Shown here: in pieces, positions 31,311 to 41,173 of the stretch | Layout: every line of letters starts with the position of its first letter | Numbering within the stretch: position 1 is the first letter of the stretch | Source: Mycoplasma haemocanis str. Illinois | GTDB lineage: Bacteria > Bacillota_I > Bacilli_A > Mycoplasmatales > Mycoplasmoidaceae | Assembly (NCBI RefSeq): GCF_000238995.1 | Contig: NC_016638.1 | Location: forward strand, 186,001 to 250,000 | Reading direction: 5' to 3' | Length of the DNA: 64,000 nt | Translations under genes and position numbers: made by a program | The notes under the pieces: model-generated | Databases searched by the model: none | Seen by the model: only the letters and a program-made list of their open reading frames with translations | Told to the model about the DNA's origin: nothing

Positions 31311-31981
31311 TGGTAAAGGCGGTTGTAGTGTTATTGGGAGCAGGTACTGCCACTGTGGGTGGAGTCTTAACTTACAAAAGCTTTATTAAACCCACAACCC
31401 ACTCAATTAGGGATTTATTGGCTGTTAAAAATCCCGAAAAGAGATTAATTTCTAAGGCCACAAATGGCTCTTCCACTGAGTGAAAAGCAGCATGAAAGTT
31501 ATATTTATCGAACTATAAGAAGAATGGGAAGAATCCTTTCTCCTTAAATAAAAATAAACCTGATACAGAACCGGATGGAAATGAAAATGCCCCTTCCGAG
31601 TTTATGAATAAGTGTGAAGAGCTCTCTAGGGATATGGTTGTAGATAAGGAGGATAATAGGTACAAAAATGTTCTTGCTTATTGTACTAGGGTAACTTTAG
31701 TTAGCGACTTAATCTCAGAGAATTATCCTTCTAAGAAAGTTTTATCTAAGGATGAAGCCGGCAGTACCGATGGATGAAAGAAGGCCTGATCTAATTACAA
31801 GACTTTTAATACAAATAAGACAAAAGGGAAAGATGCTTGAAATTTAAGTGATTGACCTACTCAAAATGAAGATAATGCTCCTAATACTTTTATTGACAAA
31901 TGTGCTGAGAAGGTAAGGATGGCAACTTTCGATTTAAATAATGAAGACTATCTAAATGCTGTTAAGTGATGTACTAGATAG
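31310..31981 (+). CDS. Array 1 paralog 8 (B/A chimera)
   Basis: A 223-residue member. The N-half is type B (K-P-T-T-H-S-I-R-D-L-L-A-V-K-N-P-E-K-R-L-I) and is almost identical in DNA to paralog 12 over about 31331-31452. The C-half changes to the A-like form of paralog 1: Y-C-T-R-V-T-L-V-S-D-L-I-S-E-N-Y-P-S-K-K and N-N-E-D-Y-L-N-A-V-K-W-C-T-R. The switch lies around the Y-C-T-R motif. Confidence 0.8.
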
Positions 31982-31984
31982 GAA

Positions 31985-32668
31985 ATGTCCATTTCTCTTC
32001 CCACCAAGATAGCTACAGTTGTTTTATCTGGAGGAACTGTTACAGCAGGTGCGGTTTATTTGGGTAAAGGTTTAATCGGTAATAAGACTTCAGTCAAAAC
32101 TCCTATTAAGGAGTTAATTAAGACTGTTAGTCCGCATAAGAGATTAATTGAAGGAAGTGCTATCACCGATCCACTTTGAAAAGAGGCATGAAAGGAATAT
32201 CGAAACGCTCATTTAAATAAGGATTCGGATTCTTGAAATATTAATGGTTGAGAGAAGCCTACAGGAGTTATTAGTAATTCTACCGATGCTTCTTCCCACT
32301 TCATTAGTGCCTGTTCTTCAAAATTGGATGAAGAAGTAGAGAGTTCTGCAGACCCTCTTTATTCCCAAGTAGTTAGCTACTGTACCAGAGATGCTTTAGT
32401 TAGTGATCTTATAAAGGAGAGAAATCCAAATAAGAGCCCATTGTCTAATGCGGATGGCGATAAATGAAAGACTCCTTGAGAAGCATATAAGGTCTTTAAC
32501 AGTAGTAAGAACGAAGATAAGTGGAAATTAAGCGATTGAACTCAAAAGAAGGGTGATTCTAATGTGCCCGAGACCTTCAAACAGAAATGTAAGGAGAAGT
32601 TGGAAACTAAGACAGTTGAAGCGAAAGATGAAGATTATGAAGATACACTAAATTGATGTACTAAATAA
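31985..32668 (+). CDS. Array 1 paralog 9 (type A)
   Basis: A 227-residue member. V-Y-L-G-K-G-L-I, then S-P-H-K-R-L-I-E-G-S, an S-P-H/K-P-H variant shared with paralogs 15 and 21. Core Y-C-T-R-D-A-L-V-S-D-L-I-K-E-R-N-P-N-K; end L-N-W-C-T-K. Many UGA-Trp codons. 3 and 2 bp to its neighbours. Confidence 0.8.
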
Positions 32669-32670
32669 AT

Positions 32671-33354
32671 ATGTCTATTTCTATACCAACTAAAGTAGTT
32701 GCAGGAGTTTTAGTAGGAGGAACTACTACTATTGGAGGTTTTTTAATTCATAAAGGGACTTCTAAAGTTCGGACCCATTTAATTAAGGATTTATTGACTG
32801 TTAAGAACCCAGAAAAAAGATTTATAGATAAGTCTGATGACGGATCTTCTGTCGAATGAAAGGCTTCTTGAAAGTCTTATAGAGAGATATATAAGGATGA
32901 GGAAAATAATCCATTTTCATTAACTTCCAGTCAACTTAAAGCTACAGATTCTGAAGTTAATGCTCCATCTGAATTTCGGAATGGCTGTAAATTAGCGTCT
33001 CTTGAGAGTGTAGTGGATGAAACAGATGCACGGTATAAGACCATTTTAAGTTACTGCACTAGAGATACTTTAGTAAAGGATTTGATTCTAGAATCAGGAA
33101 GAGAGATAATTGATTCCTCTTCCGAAGATTGGAAGGAAAGTTGAAAGGACTATAGAAAGATGAATAATGACAAACCGGATAAAGGAGATACTTGACAATT
33201 GTCTGATTGAAACGCTAAGAAAGGTAGTGATGATTCTGTTTCGGATGATCTTAAGGAGAAGTGTAAGTCTAAGTTATCAGTTAGGACCGGAGGTAAAGTA
33301 AGTGATGATTATTCAAATATTGTGAAGTGGTGTTCTAAACCTAAGAAGTCATAG
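32671..33354 (+). CDS. Array 1 paralog 10 (type B)
   Basis: A 227-residue member: N-terminus M-S-I-S-I-P-T-K-V-V-A-G-V-L-V-G-G, H-L-I-K-D-L-L-T-V-K-N-P-E-K-R-F. It shares the S-N/N-N-P-F-S-L-T-S-S-Q-L-K insert and Y-C-T-R-D-T-L-V-K-D-L-I-L-E-S-G-R-E-I-I-D with paralog 6. End K-W-C-S-K-P-K-K-S, then ATG of paralog 11 with no gap. Confidence 0.8.
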
Positions 33355-34005
33355 ATGCCAACCTCTCTATTAACTAAAGTAGCTTTAGGAACGTTGGGTG
33401 TTGGAACCGTCGCAACCGGATCTGTTTATTTAGGTAAGGGTTTAATTATTAGTAAGACGAAGATTTCTATTGAAGACTTAATAGATAAATTTAATCCTGA
33501 AAAGAGATTCATTTCTTTCGGTGATAATCATCATTGAAATGAGGCTTGGAAGGCATATAGAGAAGGCAATAAGGATTTATGGAATATTTCTAAAATTACC
33601 AGTACTAGTACTACAAGCGCCCCAAAGGAATTTATGGATGCATGCGATAGCAAGAAATCCCAAGAAGTATTAGATAAGAGTGATCCTCTCTATTCTCAGG
33701 TAGTTAAGTATTGCACTAGAGACACCTTAGTTCGTGATTTAATAAATGAAAATGAGGATAGATCATTACTAGAAAAAGGACATAACTTTAAAGGTGATGG
33801 AGATTGAAAGACTGTGTGAGATCTTTATAAGAATGACAATTCCGGAAGTTCTGATAAGTGAGCTATAAATACTTGATCTTCTATTAAGTCAGAGACAAAT
33901 GCTCCTGCAGCATTTGCCGACATGTGTATTAAGAGGTCCGAAGTTAAAGCACATGATTTGGCTAATCCAGATTATCTAGATGTACTTAAATACTGTACTA
34001 AGTAA
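33355..34005 (+). CDS. Array 1 paralog 11 (type A)
   Basis: A 216-residue member, M-P-T-S-L-L-T-K-V-A-L-G-T-L-G-V-G, V-Y-L-G-K-G-L-I, N-P-E-K-R-F-I-S. The first W repeat is shortened (D-L-W-N-I-S-K-I). Core Y-C-T-R-D-T-L-V-R-D-L-I-N-E-N-E-D-R; end V-L-K-Y-C-T-K. A 5-bp gap to paralog 12. Confidence 0.8.
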
Positions 34006-34010
34006 GGGTA

Positions 34011-34670
34011 ATGTGGAAGTTGGCTGCAGGGTTATTGGGCGTAGGTACTGCCACTGTGGGTGGAGTCTTAACTTACAGAAGCTTTATTAAACCCACAACC
34101 CACTCAATTAGGGATTTATTGGCTGTTAAAAATCCCGAAAAGAGATTAATTTCTAGGTCTGCAGATGGCTCTTCTGCTGAATGAAAGGCAGCGTGAAAGT
34201 TATACTTATCGGCCTACCAGAAGGATGGAAAGAATCCCTTTTCTTTGAATAAAGAGAAGCCTAATGAAGAACCAAATGGAAATGAAAACGCTCCTTCCGA
34301 GTTTATGAATAAGTGTGAAGGGCTTTCTGGGAATATGGTTGTAGATAAGGAGGATGAACGGTATAAGAATGTTCTTTCCTATTGCACCAGAAATACTCTT
34401 ATTCAAGATTTAATTCAAGAATCTGGAAGAACTTTACTTAAAGAAACGGGAGATGATTGAAGTGCAAGTTGGAAGAGTTATAGAGAGGTAAATAGCGGAA
34501 AGGAACAGAATCAGGATATTTGAAAATTATCTGATTGGAATGCCAAAAAAGGAGCTGACTCTTCTATTTCGGATGATCTCAAGAAAAAGTGTAAAGAGAA
34601 GTTGGAATCAAACGCAGGAATTCAAGTGGATGATGATTATCAAAATGTTGTTAAATGATGTTCTAAATAA
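34011..34670 (+). CDS. Array 1 paralog 12 (type B)
   Basis: A 219-residue member: M-W-K-L-A-A-G-L-L-G-V-G-T-A-T-V-G-G, K-P-T-T-H-S-I-R-D-L-L-A-V-K-N-P-E-K-R-L. Core Y-C-T-R-N-T-L-I-Q-D-L-I-Q-E-S-G-R, like paralog 4; end K-W-C-S-K. The N-half matches paralog 8. TAATG overlap with the frameshifted locus 13. Confidence 0.8.
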
Positions 34671-35361
34671 TGCCTACGTTTCCATTTCTAATTAAAGGAG
34701 TTTCCGGATTAACTATAGCTAGTGTAGTTTCTGTAGGTTCTATTTATTTTGGAACGGATTTATTGAAGAGTAAGAAAGCGGTTTCTGATCTTATTAAGGA
34801 TTTAAAAAAGAATAGAAGACTCATTTCTGGTTCATCTGTTTCAGATCCTTTTTGAAAGACCGCGTGGAAACAATATAGAGTAGATAATAACTCCAGAACC
34901 ACAGATATGTGGAACATTAAAGGGTGAGCCCGGGTGGCTGGAGATATTCCTGATGATAATGCTCCACAGGATTTTATTGATAGTTGTATGAATAAGCAAG
35001 AGAGCAAGAGAGCAAGATAGTTAATGAGCGGGATTCTCTATTTTCTCAAGTAGTTTCTTATTGCTCTAGGAATACTTTAGTTCGTGATTTAATAACTGAG
35101 AATCATCCTTCCAAGAAGATACTAGAAAAGGTAAATCAAGGGAATTCCGATGGTTGAAAGGCAGCTTGAGCATCTTATAAGAGTTTAAATAAAGTCAAAA
35201 CTAAAGATCATGATACATGGAAGCTAACGGATTGACCTACCCAAAATGGAGATAATGCGCCCGATACTTTTATGGATAAATGTTCTGAGAAAGTTAGGGA
35301 AGAGGCTTTTGACCTAAATAACGAAGACTATTTGAATGCTGTTAGGTGATGTACTCAATAG
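34670..35361 (+). pseudogene. Array 1 paralog 13 (type A), frameshifted by an 8-bp duplication
   Basis: Frame 1 reads M-P-T-F-P-F-L-I-K-G, I-Y-F-G-T-D-L-L and R-R-L-I, then stops at TAG 35018-35020 after about 116 codons. From 35020 another frame continues V-N-E-R-D-S-L-F-S-Q-V-V-S-Y-C-S-R-N-T-L to C-T-Q and TAG at 35359-35361. At the break the 8-bp unit caagagag is present twice (34997-35012), followed by caagatag. Removing one unit restores one frame reading Q-E-S-K-I-V-N-E-R-D, exactly as expected of the family. It may be a fresh mutation or a reversible switch. Confidence 0.8.
34997..35020 (+). repeat. 8-bp tandem repeat at the frameshift of paralog 13
   Basis: caagagag, caagagag, caagatag in direct succession. 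The unit is not a multiple of three, so copy-number change toggles the downstream frame. Confidence 0.85.
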
Positions 35362-35364
35362 ATA

Positions 35365-35775
35365 ATGTCTCGTTCTAGATCTAAAGAAATTACTGTAGGT
35401 TTAGCTGGTAGCAGTATTGCTGCAGGAGGATTTCTACTTTACAATACTTTTTATAAACAGCCAACTTATCCAATTAGATCTTTATTAAATTCCAAGCATC
35501 CTAATAGAAAATGGCTTTCTTCTTCTTCTTCTTCTGAAAAAACCCAAAGACAACAATCTTGGGATAAATATAAGCGCACCTATAAGGGATTGCTTAATGA
35601 TCCACTTTCCATTCCACACACAGTTTTGAATGCCATTTCTAATAATTCTGGAGGTACTGATACTGATGCTCCAAGTGAATTTATGAGCAAGTGTGAAGAG
35701 CTTTCTAAAAAAGAAGTTGTCGATGAGAGGGATTACGTGTATCGAGGAGTTTATGAGTATTGCACTACAGAATAA
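35365..35775 (+). CDS. Array 1 paralog 14 (half-length type)
   Basis: A 136-residue protein with only the first repeat half. The N-terminus (M-S-R-S-R-S-K-E-I-T-V) is more basic than its neighbours, with L-L-Y-N-T-F-Y-K and H-P-N-R-K-W-L-S-S-S instead of N-P-E-K-R-L-I. It ends Y-E-Y-C-T-T-E-stop: TAA falls inside the position of the Y-C-T-R-D-T-L-V motif. Paralog 17 has the same stop. No UGA codon occurs in it. It may be a working half-protein or a duplicated truncation. Confidence 0.7.
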   Translation: MSRSRSKEITVGLAGSSIAAGGFLLYNTFYKQPTYPIRSLLNSKHPNRKWLSSSSSSEKTQRQQSWDKYKRTYKGLLNDPLSIPHTVLNAISNNSGGTDTDAPSEFMSKCEELSKKEVVDERDYVYRGVYEYCTTE

Positions 35776-35875
35776 TTTCAGGGCTTAGTTAGGGGATTTA
35801 AAAATATTTCTGGAGGTTGGAGAATAAGTCAAAGATTGTCAAGACGTAGTAAATTAATATTTTACCCTTAAGTAT
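35776..35875 (+). pseudogene. Decayed tail of paralog 14
   Basis: In-frame reading past the stop gives F-Q-G-L-V-R-G-F, weakly like T-L-V-x-D-L-I-x-E-S-G, then noise. The 100-bp spacer has no other gene. Confidence 0.4.
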
Positions 35876-36559
35876 ATGAATTCTGCTTTATTAACTAAAA
35901 GTACTTTAGGTATATTAGGATTAGGGACTGTTACCGTAGGGACAGTTTATTTTGGTAAGAATTTAATAAATAATAGGGAAGACAAGAAGACAATGTCTTC
36001 CATTAGGGAATTAATAAAGAACTCTAAGCCCCATAAACGATTAATTTCAGGGGATTCTGTTTCCGATCCTTTTTGAAAGGCAGCATGAAAGAGATATAGG
36101 GATGAGAATTTAAATAGGGATTCTGACTCTTGAAATTTACAAGATTGAATCAAGCCATCCGGAAGCATTAATGGAGACGACAATTCTTCTTCTCATTTGA
36201 TAACAGCTTGCTCTTCAAAGGTTGATTTAGAGGTGGAGGATGAGAAAACTATTCTTTTTGAGCAAGTACTTTCTTACTGCACCAGAGATGCTTTAGTTAG
36301 TGATCTTCTTAAAGAGCGTGCATCTAATAAAATTGTATTATCTGAGAATTCCAACGAGAACGAGAAATGAAAAACTCCTTGGGAATCTTATAAGAAATCG
36401 GGGAATAATAAGTGGAGTTTGGATGATTGAAGTTCACAAAGTAACAAAGATGTTGCTCCAGCATCTTTTAAGGAAGCTTGCAAAAATAAATTAGCATCTA
36501 AGACGGAAGAGACGAAGGAGGGAGATTATGAAGATGTGTTAAATTGGTGTACTGTTTAA
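35876..36559 (+). CDS. Array 1 paralog 15 (type A)
   Basis: A 227-residue member after a ~100-bp spacer. V-Y-F-G-K-N-L-I, K-P-H-K-R-L-I-S-G-D-S-V-S-D-P-F. Core Y-C-T-R-D-A-L-V-S-D-L-L-K-E-R-A; end L-N-W-C-T-V. It groups with paralogs 9 and 21 by the P-H-K-R-L motif and the D-S-D-S-W-N stretch. Confidence 0.8.
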
Positions 36560-36560
36560 T

Positions 36561-37241
36561 ATGTCTATACCTTTGAAAGTTGCAATAGGAGTATTTGGGG
36601 CTGGTGCTGCGTCTGCAGGAGGAGCTTTTGTCTATAAGATTTTTACTAAACCCACAACCCACTCAATAAAGGATTTATTATTGGTTAAGAATCCTGAAAA
36701 GAGATTAATTTCTAAATCAGAAAATGGCTCTTCAGCTGAATGAAAAGCCGCTTGGAAGTTATATGCAGCGGCTTACAAGGATTATGATAGTAATCCCTTT
36801 TCATTAGCTCTACAAAAGCCAACAGAGACCCCTGATGGAAGTCAGAATGCTCCTGCTGAGTTTATGAATAAATGTGAATCTTTATCTAAGGAGCATGTGT
36901 TTAATGTGGAGGATAATAAGTACAAAGAAGTACTTAAGTACTGCACAAGAGCTACATTAGTAAGCGATTTAATTTTGGAGAATTATCCTTCTAAAAAAAT
37001 CTTATCTAAGACTGAAGCTGGCAGTACCAATGGATGAAAGAAGGCTTGATCTAGCTATAAGACTTCAAATACAGATAAGACAAAAGACAAAGATATTTGG
37101 AAGTTAAATGACTGAAATTCTCAAAATGGGGTGGATGCTCCCGAGAGTTTTAAGAATAAATGCGAGGAGAAAGTTAAAGTTGAAGCTTTTGAATTAAGCA
37201 ACGAGGATTACTTAAACGCTGTTGAGTGATGTACTCAGTAG
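36561..37241 (+). CDS. Array 1 paralog 16 (B/A chimera)
   Basis: A 226-residue member: B-type front (K-P-T-T-H-S-I-K-D-L-L-L-V-K-N-P-E-K-R-L-I, S-N-P-F-S-L) and the E-N-Y-P-S-K-K / N-E-D-Y-L-N-A-V tail of paralogs 1, 8 and 13. Core Y-C-T-R-A-T-L-V-S-D-L-I-L-E-N-Y. End E-W-C-T-Q, 3 bp before paralog 17. Confidence 0.8.
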
Positions 37242-37244
37242 GTA

Positions 37245-37658
37245 ATGGTTTCCTTTCTACGTTCGAGGGCTAAAGAAGTTACTATAGTTTCAGCAGGTAG
37301 TGCGGTCGTTGTAGGGGGGTTTTTTCTTTATAAGACGTTTTATAAAGAACCAACTTTTCCAATTAAAGAATTATTGGCTAAAAAACACCCCAATAAGAAA
37401 TGGCTTTCTTCTTCTTCTGATCAAAGCAAAAGAAAAGAAAAATGGCACAACTATAAAACACGTTACAAGGGAAGGCTACATGATCCACTTTCCATTCCAT
37501 CAAATACATTGAATGATATTGCTAACAATATAAGTGGTTCAGATACTGATGCTCCAAATGAATTCATAAATAAATGTGATGAGATCTCTAGGGTGGGGGT
37601 TGTTAATGAGAGGGATTACAAGTATCAAACGGCTCTTGATTTTTGCACTACAGAATAA
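37245..37658 (+). CDS. Array 1 paralog 17 (half-length type)
   Basis: A 137-residue sibling of paralog 14, with M-V-S-F-L-R-S-R-A-K-E-V-T-I-V, F-Y-K-E-P-T-F-P-I-K and H-P-N-K-K-W-L-S-S-S. It ends D-F-C-T-T-E-stop, the same truncation point. It again follows a member with the N-E-D-Y-L-N-A-V tail, so the pair (tail type plus half-length gene) is duplicated as a unit. Confidence 0.7.
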   Translation: MVSFLRSRAKEVTIVSAGSAVVVGGFFLYKTFYKEPTFPIKELLAKKHPNKKWLSSSSDQSKRKEKWHNYKTRYKGRLHDPLSIPSNTLNDIANNISGSDTDAPNEFINKCDEISRVGVVNERDYKYQTALDFCTTE

Positions 37659-37781
37659 TTTTTAGGTTTAATTAGGGAGTTTGAAAAAAAGATTTAATAG
37701 GAAATAGTTGTAAAACGGTTGATGCTGATAAAGAGGATAAATTATCAAGATGTGTTGAATTTATGTTCTACTTTTGAGTAG
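37659..37781 (+). pseudogene. Decayed C-terminal remnant after paralog 17
   Basis: After the stop the frame continues F-L-G-L-I-R-E-F. Near the end, 37740-37781 read N-Y-Q-D-V-L-N-L-C-S-T-F-E-stop, the normal family C-terminus, abutting the next ATG. This is the fossil of the lost second half. Confidence 0.6.
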
Positions 37782-38468
37782 ATGACTTCTTCTTTATTAG
37801 CAAAAAGCACTTTTGGTGTGGTTGGATTAGGAACCGTCATTTCGGGATCTATTTATTTTGGTAAAGATCTAGTTTTCTCAAATAAACCCAAGACTAAGAC
37901 TTCCATTGAAGAATTAATAGATAAATTTAATTCAGATAAGAGGTTTGCCTCTGTTAGTGCTACAGATCATTGAAAAGCCGCTTGACAGGCATATATAGAA
38001 GATAATAAATCTAGCGAAAAGGATGCATGGAATATTGATGGGTGAATTCAAACTACGATTAGTGAGGAAACTGTAAAGGTCCCGGAGTCGTTTATACAGG
38101 CATGTGAAATGAATCGGTCAAAGGAAGTATTAGATAAGAATGATGTTCTTTATTCTCAAGTAGTTAAGTATTGCACTCGAGATGCTTTGGTTCGTGATTT
38201 AATAAATGAAACTGGGGACAAGACTTTATTGCAAAAGGATGGTAATTTTAGGAATGATGCTCATTGAAAGGCTGCTTGAGATCTTTATAAGACAGATAAC
38301 TCTGATACAAATAAGTGAAATTTAACGAATTGACCTACCATTAAAGGTCAAGCGGAAGTACCTGATTCGTTTGTTGATGAATGTGTAAAGAAATCACAGA
38401 CTCCAGAGTATAGATTGGAACAATCGATTTATACAGAGGTTCTTAAATATTGCACTAAAGACGCATAA
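37782..38468 (+). CDS. Array 1 paralog 18 (type A)
   Basis: A 228-residue member. I-Y-F-G-K-D-L-V, N-S-D-K-R-F-A. Core Y-C-T-R-D-A-L-V-R-D-L-I-N-E-T-G-D-K; C-half P-E-Y-R-L-E-Q-S-I-Y-T-E-V-L-K-Y-C-T-K-D-A, shared with locus 22. TAATG overlap with paralog 19. Confidence 0.8.
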
Positions 38469-39115
38469 TGATAAAGGTAGCTGCTGGAGTATTGGGAGCA
38501 GGTGCTGTGGCTGCGGGAGGAGCTTTAGCTTATAAAGGGTTAATTAAGTCCCCAACACATTCCATTAAGGATTTATTAGCAACCAAGAATCCAGAAAAAC
38601 GACTTATTTCTAAATCAAATGATGGTTCTTCTGCAGAGTGGAAAGCGGCTTGAAAGTTATATTTGACAGCTTACAAGAATAATAATCAGAATCCTTTCTT
38701 TCTAACTGTTGCAAAACCGACCACTATTGATGATAATCAATCAGCTCCATCGGAGTTTATGAGTAAGTGTGAATCTCTAATTATGGAACAAGTTTCTAAC
38801 GAGAAGGATGACAAGTATAAAGGAGTTTTACAGTACTGTACTAGGAGTACTTTAGTGAAGGATTTAGTTATGGAATCGGGAAGATCCATACTTCAAGATA
38901 GTGATGATTGAAGTGGAAGTTGGAATAGTTATAAGTCAGCTAATACTGATAAAGGCGATAAACAAGATACTTGGAAGTTAGAGGATTGAAATACTAAAAA
39001 AAGTGGTTCTACTGTTTCTGGGGATCTTCAGAAGAAATGTAAGGAGAAACTAGGATCTAAGGTTGGAATGCAAGTGGATGATTATTCCAATATTGTTAAA
39101 TGGTGTTCTAAGTAA
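38468..39115 (+). CDS. Array 1 paralog 19 (type B)
   Basis: A 215-residue member: M-I-K-V-A-A-G-V-L-G-A-G-A-V-A-A-G-G, S-P-T-H-S-I-K-D-L-L-A-T-K-N-P-E-K-R-L. Core Y-C-T-R-S-T-L-V-K-D-L-V-M-E-S-G-R; end K-W-C-S-K. The junction with paralog 18 is repeated at loci 22/23. TAATG overlap with paralog 20. Confidence 0.8.
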
Positions 39116-39783
39116 TGGCTATTCCCCTTCCTGCTAAGCTAGCTTCAGGAGTTTTAGTAGGTGGCACTTTAGCAGCAGGAGGTTCCTTTCTTTATAAGGG
39201 AACTTCCAATTCCAAAACCTATTCCATTAAAGATTTATTAGCATCTAAGAATCCCGAAAAGCGTTTGATATCTTCTTCCTATAATGATTCATCTGTGGAG
39301 TGAAAGGCTGTTTGGAAAGCTTACAAGGATACGTATCAGAATAAGGATGGGAATCCATTTTCACTAACTTCTGTTCAATTTACATCAGATACTAATGTTC
39401 CATCTGAGTTTATTAATAGCTGTGAATCTTGATTTATGAAACAGGTTGTTGATGATAAGGATGAGAGGTATAAAACTGTTTTAAGCTACTGTACAAGAGA
39501 TACCTTGGTTAAGGATTTGATTTTGGAATCTAATAGAAAATTGGTGTCAGATTCTGGAGGCAATTGAAATGAAATTTGAAAAGATTATCGCAAAGTTAAT
39601 GAAGGTAAGGAGAAAGGTAAAGATACTTGACAGTTAACGGATTGAGAAACTAAGAAAGATCAAGATTCCTCCGTTTCAGAAGATCTTCCAAAAAAGTGTA
39701 AAGAAAAGTTAGAGGGAAAATCTGGAGGCAGCTCTGTTAATGATTATCAGGATGTGGTAAATTGATGTTCCATTCCTAAGTAA
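39115..39783 (+). CDS. Array 1 paralog 20 (type B)
   Basis: A 222-residue member: M-A-I-P-L-P-A-K-L-A-S-G-V-L-V-G-G, Y-S-I-K-D-L-L-A-S-K-N-P-E-K-R-L. Core Y-C-T-R-D-T-L-V-K-D-L-I-L-E-S-N-R; end N-W-C-S-I-P-K. This is the first place in array 1 where two B genes adjoin. No gap to paralog 21. Confidence 0.8.
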
Positions 39784-40479
39784 ATGGCCCTTTCTTTATT
39801 AGTAAAAAGCTTTTTGGGAATGGTTGGATTAGGGACAGCCGCCACAGGAGCTATTTATTTTGGAACAGATTTAATTAGTAGGAATTCTCGTAAAGAAATG
39901 ACTCCTATTAGAAAATTAATGCAAAGCTTTAGTCCACATAAGAGACTAATTTCCGGTGATAATGTTTCTGATCAACATTGAAAGGATGCGTGAAAGAGAT
40001 ATCGTGATGGACATTTAAATAAAGATTCTGATTCTTGAAATTTAGAGGGATGAACTAGACCAACCGGAAGTATAGGTAATTCCGATAATGCTCCAATTCA
40101 CTTCATACGTGCTTGTTCTTTAAAAGCAGATGTAGAAGTTGAAAATGATAGAGATCCACTTTATATGCAGGTCATTAACTATTGTACAAGGGATACTTTA
40201 ATTAGCGATCTTATAAAGGAGAAGAATCCTGTGAAGTCATTATTATCATCTTCTGGAGACACCAGTCAGTGGAAGACAGTGTGAAATGATTACAAGAACA
40301 CAAACCCTAATAAGGAGCAAAATGGAGATAAATGAAAGTTAAGTGACTGAAGTACCCAGAAAGAGGCGGCTGACGCCCCTCAGTCTTTTAAAGATGAATG
40401 CTTGAAGAAATCTGGAACTAAGACTTTAGAAGCTCAGAGTGATGATTATTTGGATACATTAAAGTGGTGTACTAAGTAA
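39784..40479 (+). CDS. Array 1 paralog 21 (type A)
   Basis: A 231-residue member with I-Y-F-G-T-D-L-I and S-P-H-K-R-L-I-S-G-D-N. Core Y-C-T-R-D-T-L-I-S-D-L-I-K-E-K-N-P; end L-K-W-C-T-K. It shares the H-L-N-K-D-S-D-S-W-N stretch with paralogs 9 and 15. TAATG overlap with locus 22. Confidence 0.8.
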
Positions 40480-41173
40480 TGTCTATTTCTATACCAGCGA
40501 AAGCAACGGTGGTAGTTTTGGCTGGGGGAGCTACTGTTGCTGGAGGTTCTCTTGTTTATAGAGAAATGAATAAATTATCCATTACGTCTAGGCAGTCAAT
40601 TTCTAAACTTATTACGAACTTAAAGAAAAGTAAAAGGTTAATCTCTAACAGCGAGCTTTCTGATCCTGCTTGAAAAGCTGCTTGGAAGAGATATAGGGAG
40701 GACAATAAATCTAAAGACTCCGATACTTGAGGGGTGGCGGGTTGGTCTAAGGAACAAGTTCTATTGTTGAGCAAAATGCCGTTCAAGGATTTATTGATGC
40801 ATGTAAAGTTAAAAGTTCTGAAGAGGTAGATAGTGAGAAAGATCCTTTATTTTCTCAGGTAGTTTCCTATTGTACAAGAGATACCTTAGTAAGTGACTTA
40901 ATACGTGAAACTAAAGGTAAGACTTTATTAACCAAGGGAGATAATTTCCAAAGCGATTCACATTGAAAGACTGTTTGGGAGCTTTATAAGAAGGATAACC
41001 CTAACACAAATGCTAACAATTGAAATCTAAGTGATTGATCTTCAGCTAGGTCGGGAGGGAACGTTCCTACTTCATTTGTCGATGAGTGTATAAAGAAATC
41101 TCAAATTTCAGAGTATAGGCTGGAACATCCGACTTATACAGAGGTTCTTAAATATTGCACTAAAGACGAATAA
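40479..41173 (+). pseudogene. Array 1 paralog 22 (type A), 1-bp frameshift
   Basis: Frame one reads M-S-I-S-I-P-A-K-A-T through K-R-L-I to A-G-W-S-K near 40751, then drifts to TAG at 40827. One base to the left the family frame continues G-T-S-S-I-V-E-Q-N-A, D-A-C-K, Y-C-T-R-D-T-L-V-S-D-L-I-R-E-T-K-G and Y-C-T-K-D-E, ending TAA 41171-41173. Loss of one base near 40747-40751 explains it. No repeat or slippery heptamer is seen, so this looks like plain decay or a sequencing error. Confidence 0.75.

Noticed and set aside
34990..35025. Programmed ribosomal frameshift in paralog 13
   Set aside because: The exact 8-bp duplication explains the shift, and no slippery heptamer with a following structure is seen.
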